From Rheinheimera sp. (GTDB lineage Bacteria > Pseudomonadota > Gammaproteobacteria > Enterobacterales > Alteromonadaceae), in assembly GCF_030690345.1 (NCBI RefSeq), contig NZ_JAUYGV010000006.1:434001-498000 (forward strand): 64,000 nucleotides of DNA, given 5' to 3'. This document shows positions 19,381 through 26,671 of this stretch, piece by piece. Positions within the stretch are counted from its first letter, which is position 1, and the number at the start of each line of letters is the position of its first letter. The position numbers and the translations under genes were made by a program. Under the pieces are notes generated by a model that had not been told where the DNA came from, made no database searches, and worked only from the letters and a program-made list of their open reading frames with translations.

Positions 19381-20117
19381 TGATGAAGAACCTATTTTCA
19401 GTAATTGCTTTAGTGGCGTCGTCATGGGCAATGGCTGCCGGCCCTGCTGTTCATCTGGACAAGGCGCCTATCGATTTGACAGACAAAGCCTCATTGCAAC
19501 ATGGTGCTAAGTTGTTCCAGAATTATTGTTTGGGCTGCCACCAAATGCAGTACCAGCGTTATTCCCGTACCTTCCGCGATTTAGATATCCCGGAAGATGT
19601 CGGCATGGAAAACCTGATGTTTACCGGTGAAAAAGTGGGTGATCATATTAAAAACAATATGGCAACCAAGGATGCCGAAAAGTGGTTTGGTGCAGCGCCG
19701 CCGGATTTAACCAACGTGGCGCGCGTACGTGGCCCGGACTGGTTGTACACTTATTTACGCAGTTTTTATGCTGATCCGTCACGGCCGTTTGGGGTAAATA
19801 ACGACGTATTCCCAATGGTAGGTATGCCGCATGTACTGCAGGAACTGCAAGGCATGCCATACAAAGCCTACGAGACGCGTTTGGTGGATGGTGAGTCAAA
19901 GCAGGTTTATGTTGGCATTAAAACCGACGGTACCGGTGAGCTGAGTACAGAAGAATATGATCGAGCTGTAGCAGATCTGGTAAACTATCTGGAATACGTT
20001 GGTGAGCCGACCAAACTGGAATCACGTGAGCTTGGTACCAAGGTTATAGTGTTCCTGCTGATTTTCTTTGTGCTGGCATACTTGCTGAAAAAAGAATATT
20101 GGAAAGATGTACATTAA
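19380..20117 (+). CDS. petC: Cytochrome bc1 complex, cytochrome c1 subunit
   Basis: Cytochrome c1 passes electrons from the Rieske centre to soluble cytochrome c. A signal peptide (residues 2-20, VIALVASSWAMAAG) is followed by the heme-binding CLGCH (residues 50-54). A distal methionine ligand is likely in the VFPMVGMPHVL region, and a C-terminal membrane anchor (VIVFLLIFFVLAYLL) is present. Length is 245. A second ATG directly follows the first, so the start could be 19383. Confidence 0.97.
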   Translation: MMKNLFSVIALVASSWAMAAGPAVHLDKAPIDLTDKASLQHGAKLFQNYCLGCHQMQYQRYSRTFRDLDIPEDVGMENLMFTGEKVGDHIKNNMATKDAEKWFGAAPPDLTNVARVRGPDWLYTYLRSFYADPSRPFGVNNDVFPMVGMPHVLQELQGMPYKAYETRLVDGESKQVYVGIKTDGTGELSTEEYDRAVADLVNYLEYVGEPTKLESRELGTKVIVFLLIFFVLAYLLKKEYWKDVH

Positions 20118-20144
20118 CTAGTTATTTCAACTAGATATGTTTAC

Positions 20145-20166
20145 AGGGGCCTTAGCGCCCCTTTGC
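20145..20166 (+). terminator. Weak terminator-like hairpin after petC
   Basis: AGGGGC / GCCCCT stem with a CTTAGC loop is followed by only TTT and then, after GCCG, a longer T-run. An additional CTAGTT/AACTAG hairpin lies just upstream. It may allow some read-through into sspA. Confidence 0.5.
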
Positions 20167-20192
20167 CGTTTTTTATTTTACCGGAGGAAGAC

Positions 20193-20831
20193 ATGGCGAT
20201 CACTGCCAACAAACGCCCTGTGATGACATTGTTCTCAGCTGCTGATGACATGTTCAGCCATCAGGTACGTATAGTACTGGCTGAAAAAGGCGTAACTGTC
20301 GATATTCTTCAGGTCGCACAAGATAATTTGCCGGAGGACCTGTACGAAGTAAACCCGTATGGCAGCCTGCCAACTTTGCTTGATCGTGAACTGGCGTTGT
20401 ATCAAGCCAATATTATTATGGAGTACCTGGACGAGCGTTTTCCGCACCCGCCGCTGATGCCGGTATATCCGGTAGCACGTGGCCAGGCGCGCCTGATGAT
20501 GTACCGCATAGAGAAAGATTGGTACCGTCAGGCTGCTGCCATTCTCAATGGTGATGAAAACGCTGCCACGGCACGGCAGGAGCTGCGGGAAGGCTTACTG
20601 TCTATTGCACCATTGTTTAACGAAACGCCGTTTTTTATGAGCGAAGAGTTTGGCTTGGTTGACTGCTATATGGCAGCCTTGCTGTGGCGTTTGCCGTTAT
20701 TGGGCATTGAGCTGAACGGCCCTGGTAGCAAAGAGCTGAAAAATTATATGACACGTATTTTTGAACGTGATGCGTTTCAGGCTTCATTAAGTGACGTGGA
20801 GCGTGAGATCCGCAGAGGAATGAAGTTTTAA
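20193..20831 (+). CDS. sspA: SspA, stringent starvation protein A
   Basis: SspA is a glutathione-S-transferase-fold protein that binds RNA polymerase and affects stationary-phase and acid-stress transcription; it has no GST activity in E. coli. The thioredoxin-like N-terminal domain reads PVMTLFSAADDMFSHQVRIVLAEKGV, with NPYGSLPTLLDRELALYQANIIMEYLDERFPHPPLMP. I place the start at 20193 because a GGAGGA ribosome site precedes it; the track's 20163 start would put that site inside the gene. This gives 212 residues, the E. coli length. Its stop overlaps the sspB ATG. Confidence 0.97.
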   Translation: MAITANKRPVMTLFSAADDMFSHQVRIVLAEKGVTVDILQVAQDNLPEDLYEVNPYGSLPTLLDRELALYQANIIMEYLDERFPHPPLMPVYPVARGQARLMMYRIEKDWYRQAAAILNGDENAATARQELREGLLSIAPLFNETPFFMSEEFGLVDCYMAALLWRLPLLGIELNGPGSKELKNYMTRIFERDAFQASLSDVEREIRRGMKF

Positions 20832-21250
20832 TGAAGATGACGCCAAACCGCCCGTATTTGCTACGGGCGTTTTACGAGTGGATTGTCGATAATAATGGCA
20901 CGCCTTATCTGGTGGTAGACGCAACAGCCAGCGATGTAAAGGTGCCCACCCAGTTTGTACAGAATGGCCAGATAGTGCTGAATACTGCACCCTCTGCGGT
21001 AGGTAACCTGCAACTGGGTAATGATGCGGTAACCTTTAATGCCCGCTTCGGTGGTAAACCCTTTGCGCTGTACATTCCGGTAACGGCAGTGTTAGCGATT
21101 TATGCCCGTGAAAACGGCGCCGGCACAGTGTTTACGCTGGAAGAAGAAGAAGACGAAGCAGAAATCTTCAGTGATAGTCTGGATGATGAACCTGTACCGC
21201 CGGAACCACCTAAGCCAAAAAGAGCGTCACACTTAAAGGTTGTGAAGTAA
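20831..21250 (+). CDS. sspB: SspB, ClpXP protease specificity-enhancing factor
   Basis: SspB tethers ssrA-tagged proteins to ClpXP. The folded N-terminal domain (RPYLLRAFYEWIVDNNGTPYLVVDA) binds the tag. A charged flexible linker (EEEEDEAEIF to EPPKPKRAS) leads to the C-terminal ClpX-binding tail HLKVVK, matching the conserved XB motif. Length is 139 (E. coli 165), the linker being shorter. It is translationally coupled to sspA by a one-base overlap. Confidence 0.96.
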   Translation: MKMTPNRPYLLRAFYEWIVDNNGTPYLVVDATASDVKVPTQFVQNGQIVLNTAPSAVGNLQLGNDAVTFNARFGGKPFALYIPVTAVLAIYARENGAGTVFTLEEEEDEAEIFSDSLDDEPVPPEPPKPKRASHLKVVK

Positions 21251-21272
21251 CAAAGTCATGAAGTAACAAAGT
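21243..21272. repeat. Tandem 14-bp direct repeat at the sspB 3' end
   Basis: TGAAGTAACAAAGT occurs at 21243-21256 and again at 21259-21272 (16-base period). The first copy contains the sspB stop codon. It looks like a small local duplication in the gap between the convergent sspB and ilvY genes. Confidence 0.85.
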
Positions 21273-21276
21273 GGCG

Positions 21277-22173
21277 CTAGCGGCTGATCTCTGCCTTTGC
21301 TGTGGCAACTTGCCAAAATGCCTGAATAAGCGGTTCGTGCAGCCGCTTATTCAGCATACAAACCCCCAAGTCAAACGGCTCAAAGCGGTAATTCAGCTCC
21401 AATGCCCTGACGCGGTCTTTCACCGGGCTGTTTACTACCACTGCATCAGCTACCAGAGCAACACCGGTACCCAAGGCTACCATCGATACCATGGCTTCAT
21501 GGCCATCCACCTTAGCGACAACCAGTGGTGTTATTGCCATATCGGCCAGCCAGCGGTCAAAGCGGCTGCGGGCCGGGCCATGTTCCGGCATAATCAGCGG
21601 TACCTTGTGCCACTGAACCGGATCTTGTTGCAATAAATCGTTCACTTTACAGGGAATAGTAGGGGCTATCAGCATCACCGGCAGGCTGGCAATGCTTTTG
21701 AACGCCAGGTTGGCCGGCAGATGAGCCGGGTGCGCTGCCAGCGCAATATCGGCTTCATCCAGCCGCACTTTCTCTATCGCCGAAGCGGCATCGCCGGTGG
21801 TCAGTTTTATTTCAGCTTTCGGACACAGTAAACGAAACCGATCCAGAATTGCCGGTAAATGGCTGTAACTGGCAGTAACGGTACAAAATAAGCGGATTTC
21901 GCCGGTTAATTCGGCGCTGGCCAGCTGCAAATCTACTTGTAGCTGATGCCATTCATCCAACCAGGTACGGACGAACCGTTGAAAACGCTGCCCGGCGGAT
22001 GTGAGCCGAACAGAGCGTTTGTCACGGAAAAACAGCTCAGTGCCCAATTCTTCTTCCAGCCGTTGAATTACCCGTGTCAGCGTAGGCGGGCTGACATACA
22101 TTTGTTCGCTGGTTTTACTGAAATTTAAACTGCTGGCCAAATGCTGAAACAATTGAGCACTACGGATATCCAT
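21277..22173 (-). CDS. ilvY: IlvY, LysR-type activator of ilvC
   Basis: IlvY activates ilvC in response to acetolactate or acetohydroxybutyrate. The N-terminal winged helix-turn-helix reads LFQHLASSLNFSKTSEQMYVSPPTLTRVIQRLEEELG, with a LysR substrate-binding domain from about residue 90. Its 298 residues match IlvY (297), and it is divergent from ilvC with a 159-base spacer, the arrangement that defines IlvY. Strand and spacing support autoregulation from a shared operator. Confidence 0.95.
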   Translation of the reverse strand: MDIRSAQLFQHLASSLNFSKTSEQMYVSPPTLTRVIQRLEEELGTELFFRDKRSVRLTSAGQRFQRFVRTWLDEWHQLQVDLQLASAELTGEIRLFCTVTASYSHLPAILDRFRLLCPKAEIKLTTGDAASAIEKVRLDEADIALAAHPAHLPANLAFKSIASLPVMLIAPTIPCKVNDLLQQDPVQWHKVPLIMPEHGPARSRFDRWLADMAITPLVVAKVDGHEAMVSMVALGTGVALVADAVVVNSPVKDRVRALELNYRFEPFDLGVCMLNKRLHEPLIQAFWQVATAKAEISR

Positions 22174-22185
22174 ACAAAAGCCTTT

Positions 22186-22202
22186 ATTTCAAAATATGAA
22201 AT
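22186..22202. promoter_or_regulatory. Candidate IlvY operator
   Basis: The dyad ATTTCAAAATATGAAAT fits the T-N11-A rule of LysR regulators and lies 13 bases upstream of the ilvY start in the ilvY-ilvC divergent region. The match to an IlvY site is inferred from position and symmetry. Confidence 0.55.
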
Positions 22203-22332
22203 ACAGACTTCAGAATATATCACTTCACGCAACGAAAAACAGCAACTAGTATTAGCTCATTAAAGCAGACAGCCAGTGCTGCTTATGCTCACCAACAGGT
22301 TAGAGCGGTTACAACGAATTTAGAGAAGTATC

Positions 22333-23814
22333 ATGACAAACTATTTTAATACGCTGAATTTACGTCAGCAGTTAGGCCAGTTGGCGCAGTGCCGCTTTAT
22401 GGATAAGGCTGAATTCGCCAACGGTTGTGAGCTGTTAAAAGGTTGGAATATCGTTATTGTTGGCTGTGGTGCCCAAGGCTTAAACCAGGGCCTGAACATG
22501 CGTGACTCCGGGTTAAATATCAGCTACGCGCTGCGTGCAGAAGCGATTGCCGAAAAACGCGCGTCGTTTCAAAAAGCCAGCAGTAACAGTTTTACGGTTG
22601 GTACCTATGAAGAGTTAATTCCGACGGCAGATTTAGTATTAAATCTGACGCCTGATAAACAGCATAGCAGTGTGGTTGATGCTGTTATGCCGCTGATGAA
22701 GCAGGGCGCTACCCTGGCTTACTCACACGGTTTTAATATTGTTGAAGAAGGGAAGCAAATCCGGCCTGACATCACGGTAGTGATGGTGGCACCTAAGTGC
22801 CCGGGTACCGAAGTACGTGAAGAATATAAAAGAGGATTTGGGGTACCGACATTGATCGCGGTACACCCGGAAAATGATCCCAAAGGACAAGGCTTAGACA
22901 TTGCCAAAGCATATGCATCGGCAACGGGGGGAGATAGGGCTGGTGTGCTGCAGTCGTCTTTCGTGGCGGAGGTAAAATCCGACCTGATGGGCGAGCAAAC
23001 TATCCTGTGTGGCATGTTACAAACCGGCGCCATTTTAGCATTTGATAAAATGGTCGCCGATGGAGTGGAGCCAGGTTATGCCGCCAAACTAATCCAGTAC
23101 GGCTGGGAAACCGTGACCGAAGCGTTAAAACATGGTGGTATCACCAATATGATGGACCGCTTGAGTAATCCGGCGAAAATCAAAGCTTTTGACTTGGCTG
23201 AACAGTTGAAAACCACACTGCGGCCTTTGTTTGAAAAGCATATGGACGATATTATCAGTGGCGAGTTTTCCCGCACCATGATGACAGACTGGGCGAACGA
23301 CGATAAAAATTTGCTGACCTGGCGTGAGCAAACCCGCAGCAGTGGCTTTGAGCAAGCACCGGTGTCGGACGAGAAAATTGCTGAACAAGATTATTTTGAC
23401 CGCGGTTTATTGTTAGTTGCCATGGTTAAAGCCGGCGTAGAGTTGGCATTTGAAACCATGGTCGATGCCGGCATAGTAGCGGAGTCAGCATACTACGAGT
23501 CGCTACATGAGACGCCGTTAATCGCCAATACCATAGCGCGTAAACGCTTGTATGAAATGAATGTGGTGATATCAGATACCGCTGAATACGGTAACTATCT
23601 GTTTGCCCATGCGGCGGTGCCATTACTGAAAGATATGGTTAATAGCTTAAGTAGTGAGTACATCGGTAAAGGCATCAGCGGCAGTAATGGCGTGGATAAC
23701 CTGAAACTGATAGCGGTGAACGAGGCTATCCGCCAGCATCCGGTAGAGACGGTAGGTAAAAAATTACGTGGTTATATGACAGCGATGAAACGCATAGTGG
23801 AGTCAAATCAGTAA
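22333..23814 (+). CDS. ilvC: Ketol-acid reductoisomerase (class II, NADP-dependent)
   Basis: IlvC converts acetolactate or acetohydroxybutyrate to dihydroxy acids in branched-chain amino acid synthesis. A Rossmann domain with [17 protein letters not shown] is followed by two consecutive C-terminal knotted domains, explaining the 493-residue class II length (E. coli 491). Metal-binding acidic residues are expected in the [16 protein letters not shown] segment. It is the divergent partner of ilvY. Confidence 0.98.
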   Translation: MTNYFNTLNLRQQLGQLAQCRFMDKAEFANGCELLKGWNIVIVGCGAQGLNQGLNMRDSGLNISYALRAEAIAEKRASFQKASSNSFTVGTYEELIPTADLVLNLTPDKQHSSVVDAVMPLMKQGATLAYSHGFNIVEEGKQIRPDITVVMVAPKCPGTEVREEYKRGFGVPTLIAVHPENDPKGQGLDIAKAYASATGGDRAGVLQSSFVAEVKSDLMGEQTILCGMLQTGAILAFDKMVADGVEPGYAAKLIQYGWETVTEALKHGGITNMMDRLSNPAKIKAFDLAEQLKTTLRPLFEKHMDDIISGEFSRTMMTDWANDDKNLLTWREQTRSSGFEQAPVSDEKIAEQDYFDRGLLLVAMVKAGVELAFETMVDAGIVAESAYYESLHETPLIANTIARKRLYEMNVVISDTAEYGNYLFAHAAVPLLKDMVNSLSSEYIGKGISGSNGVDNLKLIAVNEAIRQHPVETVGKKLRGYMTAMKRIVESNQ

Positions 23815-23908
23815 CCGGAAGAATGACGTGGTTAAAGGTGTACGGCAAGCCAAAAGCGGCTGTGCTACCTGACCAATAATGATGTTATACGTGGACCTTG
23901 GTTGTTTT

Positions 23909-23933
23909 GCCCTGCTATGCAGGGCTTTTTTTT
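23909..23933 (+). terminator. ilvC rho-independent terminator
   Basis: Perfect stem GCCCTGC / GCAGGGC with a TAT loop, then eight T residues, ending 39 bases before mgsA. Confidence 0.9.
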
Positions 23934-23972
23934 CGCGTTAAGCTAAGGTTTCTGAAACAGGAGCATGGCAAG

Positions 23973-24404
23973 ATGAAAACGATAGCCCTGGTTGCACATG
24001 ACGGCAAGAAACAGGCTCTACTGCAATGGGTGGCGGCGCATAAAGCGTTCTTTGCTGATAAGCAGTTGGTAGCAACCGGTACTACCGGTAAGTTAGTTGC
24101 AGCTGCGCTACAGCAGGATGTAGTGTGTCTGGCCAGTGGCCCTTTGGGTGGCGATCAACAAATTGGCGCTATGATAGCTGAGCAAAAAATTGACTGGCTG
24201 GTGTTTTTTTGGGATCCGCTGTCATCGCAGCCGCATGACCCGGATGTAAAAGCATTGATCCGTTTAGCGGTGGTGTGGAATATACCGGTGGCGTGTAATC
24301 AGGCTACAGCAGACTTTATTATCCATTCCAGTCTGTATCAGCAGGATTATCAGCGTGAAGTGCCGGATTTTTCGGTGTACCAAAAGCGGCTGGACAAACA
24401 GTAA
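23973..24404 (+). CDS. mgsA: Methylglyoxal synthase
   Basis: MgsA converts dihydroxyacetone phosphate to methylglyoxal, a bypass relieving phosphorylated-sugar stress. Family motifs are ALVAHDGKK at the N-terminus, ATGTTGKLVA, SGPLGGDQQIGAMIAE and FFWDPLSSQPHDPDVKALIRLAVVWNIPVACN. I start at the ATG at 23973, preceded by AGGAG; the track's 23898 start would include the upstream terminator. The product is 143 residues (E. coli 152). Confidence 0.96.
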   Translation: MKTIALVAHDGKKQALLQWVAAHKAFFADKQLVATGTTGKLVAAALQQDVVCLASGPLGGDQQIGAMIAEQKIDWLVFFWDPLSSQPHDPDVKALIRLAVVWNIPVACNQATADFIIHSSLYQQDYQREVPDFSVYQKRLDKQ

Positions 24405-24489
24405 CGCTCTGGTAGCTGTACCAGGTTGCCCGTGCTAAGTGAAGATAATGAATGAAGATTAACTTACAGCGGTTGTTGCGGTATGGAGG

Positions 24490-24842
24490 AAGAAGGTAGG
24501 CCGCATACTGCGCGGCCACCTAAGGTCCTGTTTCGTCATCCTGTCGATACTGTCCTTAGCATATCATCCCTGGCTCCGTCCCGGAGTGTTCCTGAGGCAT
24601 CCTGCCTGATCCTGTCATCCTTAAACATTATCATCCTGATAATGTGCTCTCATCCTGAGAGTGTCCTGTATCTTCCGTGCAATTCTCAGCGCCTGTGAAG
24701 AATCTGAAAAAAGGCCTGCTCGTCCTGAGCGTGTCCTGTTATTCATCCTTGTGCTATCCTAGCCAGACACTGCGTCCTGCAGTTACACCCTGTCATCCTG
24801 TCAGGGGGTCGATCCGTTGACGAGTTAAGTATGAACTCTGCA
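24490..24842 (-). ncRNA. csrB: CsrB-family CsrA-sequestering small RNA (candidate)
   Basis: This stretch has no credible protein gene. Read on the minus strand it holds 21 GGA triplets in about 350 bases, twelve of them as CAGGA. Several sit in the loops of perfect hairpins, for example ACTGC-AGGAC-GCAGT, CTCTC-AGGAT-GAGAG, CATTATC-AGGAT-GATAATG, AGGC-AGGAT-GCCT and CTCCG-GGA-CGGAG. That is the hallmark of CsrB/CsrC RNAs, which titrate the translational regulator CsrA. The size is close to E. coli CsrB (369 nt). A terminator-like hairpin closes the 3' end. A weak extended -10 (TGCTTAAAT on the minus strand, near 24848-24856) suggests a start near 24841. Ends are estimates; an internal T6 (24707-24712) might produce a shorter form. 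Confidence 0.87.
24494..24521 (-). terminator. Terminator-like hairpin at the 3' end of the CsrB-like RNA
   Basis: On the minus strand AGGT-GGCCGC pairs with GCGGCC-T-ACCT (10 bp with one bulged T, loop GCAGTAT) and is followed by TCTTCCTCC. The pyrimidine tail is not a pure T-run, so the terminator is imperfect. Confidence 0.6.
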
Positions 24843-24991
24843 GCGCGATTTAAGCATGGCTTTTGAGAAAAAAGCACAGTGTAATATTATTGTAAAACAT
24901 GATAACTATGCCATTTAACGATATTTATCATTAACTTATAAGTGTTTCTTGTTGTGAGTTTCCGGGGTAAATAGCGTTTAAGCTCACTCAT

Positions 24992-25011
24992 TTGTGAGAT
25001 ATATCTCACAA
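24992..25011. promoter_or_regulatory. UvrY/GacA-type inverted repeat upstream of the CsrB-like RNA
   Basis: A perfect 20-bp palindrome with core TGTGAGATATATCTCACA is centred about 160 bp upstream of the estimated RNA start. It closely matches the 18-bp UvrY consensus (TGTGAGAGATCTCTTACA) and the GacA upstream activating sequence. It is not a CRP site, since TGTGA and TCACA are separated by 8 rather than 6 bases. A lone TTGTGAG half-site lies at about 24952-24958. The palindrome also lies about 70 bases before the peroxidase ATG and could serve both genes. Confidence 0.75.
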
Positions 25012-25079
25012 CAAAGCCTGCCGTTAGGGTGCGATATGTCGCAGCCGGGCTGAAAACCTGTGGTTACAAAAGGAATATT

Positions 25080-26003
25080 ATGGCCAGAGAGCAACTGGGT
25101 GTTTGTGCTGAAGCGAATTTACATGGCAGTTATTTACTATTTAATGCATTAGAGGGGCATGAACGGGTGCTGCGGCACAAGCTGGCCCGTTTGCCGCAAT
25201 TATTTGACCGGCTTGCTGAACATTTTTCTGAAGCAATGCTCACAGGGGTGGTCGCTATTGGCAGTAGTTTTTGGGATCTGCTGTATCCTGATGCCAGGCC
25301 GGCCGGCCTTACTGCTTTTCCGGATTTGAGCACTGAAGATATCGATTTGGCGCCGGTGCCTTTGGATATACTGATCCAAATTCGTTCAGACCGGTTAGAC
25401 GTCAACATCATTGCCAGCCTGCAGGTACAGCAGATGTTGCAAGGTCATGTTGAATTACAAGACCAGTTACAGGGTTTCCGTTATCTGGATGGCCGGAACC
25501 TGAGCGGCTTTGTTGATGCACCTTATAATCCAAAAGGCCGTGCCAAGCGGCAGGCGGCTTTGGTGGATGCGGCGCAGCAACCGGTATTTGCCGCCGGCAG
25601 CTATGTCTATCTGCAACGTTTGGCTTTTGATGCTGTAGCCTGGCAACAACTGGCTGTGTCTGAGCAGGAAGAAATCATGGGCTACGACAAAGTCAGTGGC
25701 AAAAGATTAGCCGGCGCGATGCTGTTGCCTGACAGTCATATTACATTGATGCTGCCGGATCCGGACAGCTCATCGCGGGTACTGCAACAGAATATGCCGT
25801 TTTGTCTGCTACCACAGCAGGGGCTGATACAGCTGAGTTTCGCCGCAGATACGGCTGCGTTGCAGCAGCAACTAACGAACAGGCTTGGTCTGGCAACACA
25901 GGGGAGGGGCTACGATCTGTTGTTAAACTACTGCCGCATTGAGCTGAGTGCGGCTTTCTTTGCACCTTCAATCAGCTTTTTGGAGTTGTCTGCCAAAGTA
26001 TAA
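25080..26003 (+). CDS. Dyp-type heme peroxidase, YfeX-like
   Basis: Dyp-type peroxidases use heme and peroxide to oxidise dyes, porphyrinogens or other substrates; YfeX is the cytoplasmic enteric member. Start at 25080 follows AAAGGAA and gives 307 residues (YfeX about 300). The proximal heme-ligand His220 lies in LLPDSHITLML, and the C-terminal FFAPSISFLELSA resembles the YfeX end. The distal GXXDG motif reads GFVDA (residues 143-147): Asp146 is kept but the final Gly is Ala. The position usually held by the distal Arg just before the conserved Pro appears to be Gln (VLQQNMP). No signal peptide is visible. Activity may differ from classical members. Confidence 0.88.
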   Translation: MAREQLGVCAEANLHGSYLLFNALEGHERVLRHKLARLPQLFDRLAEHFSEAMLTGVVAIGSSFWDLLYPDARPAGLTAFPDLSTEDIDLAPVPLDILIQIRSDRLDVNIIASLQVQQMLQGHVELQDQLQGFRYLDGRNLSGFVDAPYNPKGRAKRQAALVDAAQQPVFAAGSYVYLQRLAFDAVAWQQLAVSEQEEIMGYDKVSGKRLAGAMLLPDSHITLMLPDPDSSSRVLQQNMPFCLLPQQGLIQLSFAADTAALQQQLTNRLGLATQGRGYDLLLNYCRIELSAAFFAPSISFLELSAKV

Positions 26004-26016
26004 CGCGCTCTTCCGG

Positions 26017-26484
26017 TTATACTTTTTCGAACAGTTCGGTGACTTTCCTCAGTGTGAAGTCGATGTTTTTCACACTCTTTGGCGCAATAAAGATAGTGTC
26101 GTCACCGGCAATAGTGCCGAGCACGCCTTCAGCTTTGCCTACGGAATCCAACAAACGGGCAATTAACTGGGCAGCACCCGGGCTGGTACGGATAATAATC
26201 ATCACATCATTGTGTTCTATATCCAGCACCAGCTGACGCAGCGGACTTTTGGTGGTAGGTACACCCAATTCTGGTGGTAAGGTATACACCATCTCTTGTT
26301 TGGCATTGCGGGTGCGTACGGCGCCATATTTGCTCAACATGCGGGACACTTTTGACTGGCTGATATTATCAAAGCCATCATTTTTAAGTGCTTCAACAAT
26401 TTCGCCCTGAGAACCAAAGCTTTCAGTTTTCAACAGCGCCTTAAACGCCTGGATCAGTGCTTCTTGTTTCGCTTGCTTAGTCAT
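26017..26484 (-). CDS. argR: ArgR, arginine repressor
   Basis: ArgR is the hexameric arginine-responsive regulator of arginine synthesis and catabolism. The N-terminal winged helix includes [51 protein letters not shown]. The C-terminal oligomerisation and arginine-binding domain includes [13 protein letters not shown]. Length is 155 (E. coli 156). It is divergent from mdh, the common gammaproteobacterial arrangement. I could not identify a convincing ARG box in the intergenic region. Confidence 0.97.
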   Translation of the reverse strand: MTKQAKQEALIQAFKALLKTESFGSQGEIVEALKNDGFDNISQSKVSRMLSKYGAVRTRNAKQEMVYTLPPELGVPTTKSPLRQLVLDIEHNDVMIIIRTSPGAAQLIARLLDSVGKAEGVLGTIAGDDTIFIAPKSVKNIDFTLRKVTELFEKV

Positions 26485-26671
26485 ACCACGCTCTTACCTG
26501 TTGTTTATTGCTGCTATCTTAGCAAAGTTCGTTGTCCGGTACACTTTGTGAAGTAAAGTACACTAAAATTCGCTAAAATGCTTAGACTTTAGGCTTAAGC
26601 TATTTGTATTTTCAACGCGGTTTCAGTATTGTTGGCGCGTTTTCATTCAACCGTTATCAAGGGAGATAATT

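Noticed and set aside
24483-24698. 71-residue plus-strand ORF inside the Csr-like RNA region
   Set aside because: No ribosome site, low-complexity Ser/Leu/Pro composition produced by the TCCTG words, and no resemblance to a known protein.
24521-24806. Repeated ATCCTG/GTCCTG words that could suggest a CRISPR array or tandem repeat
   Set aside because: The words are only 5-7 bases long, irregularly spaced and embedded in different hairpins; the reverse strand pattern fits GGA motifs of a Csr RNA much better.
24993-25010. CRP-binding site
   Set aside because: TGTGA and TCACA are present but separated by 8 bases, whereas CRP needs 6; the whole dyad fits the UvrY/GacA type.
26485-26671. ARG box in the argR-mdh spacer
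   Set aside because: Only weak partial matches (ACTAAAATTCGCT, TTTTCATTCA) were found; none forms the expected 18-bp imperfect palindrome.
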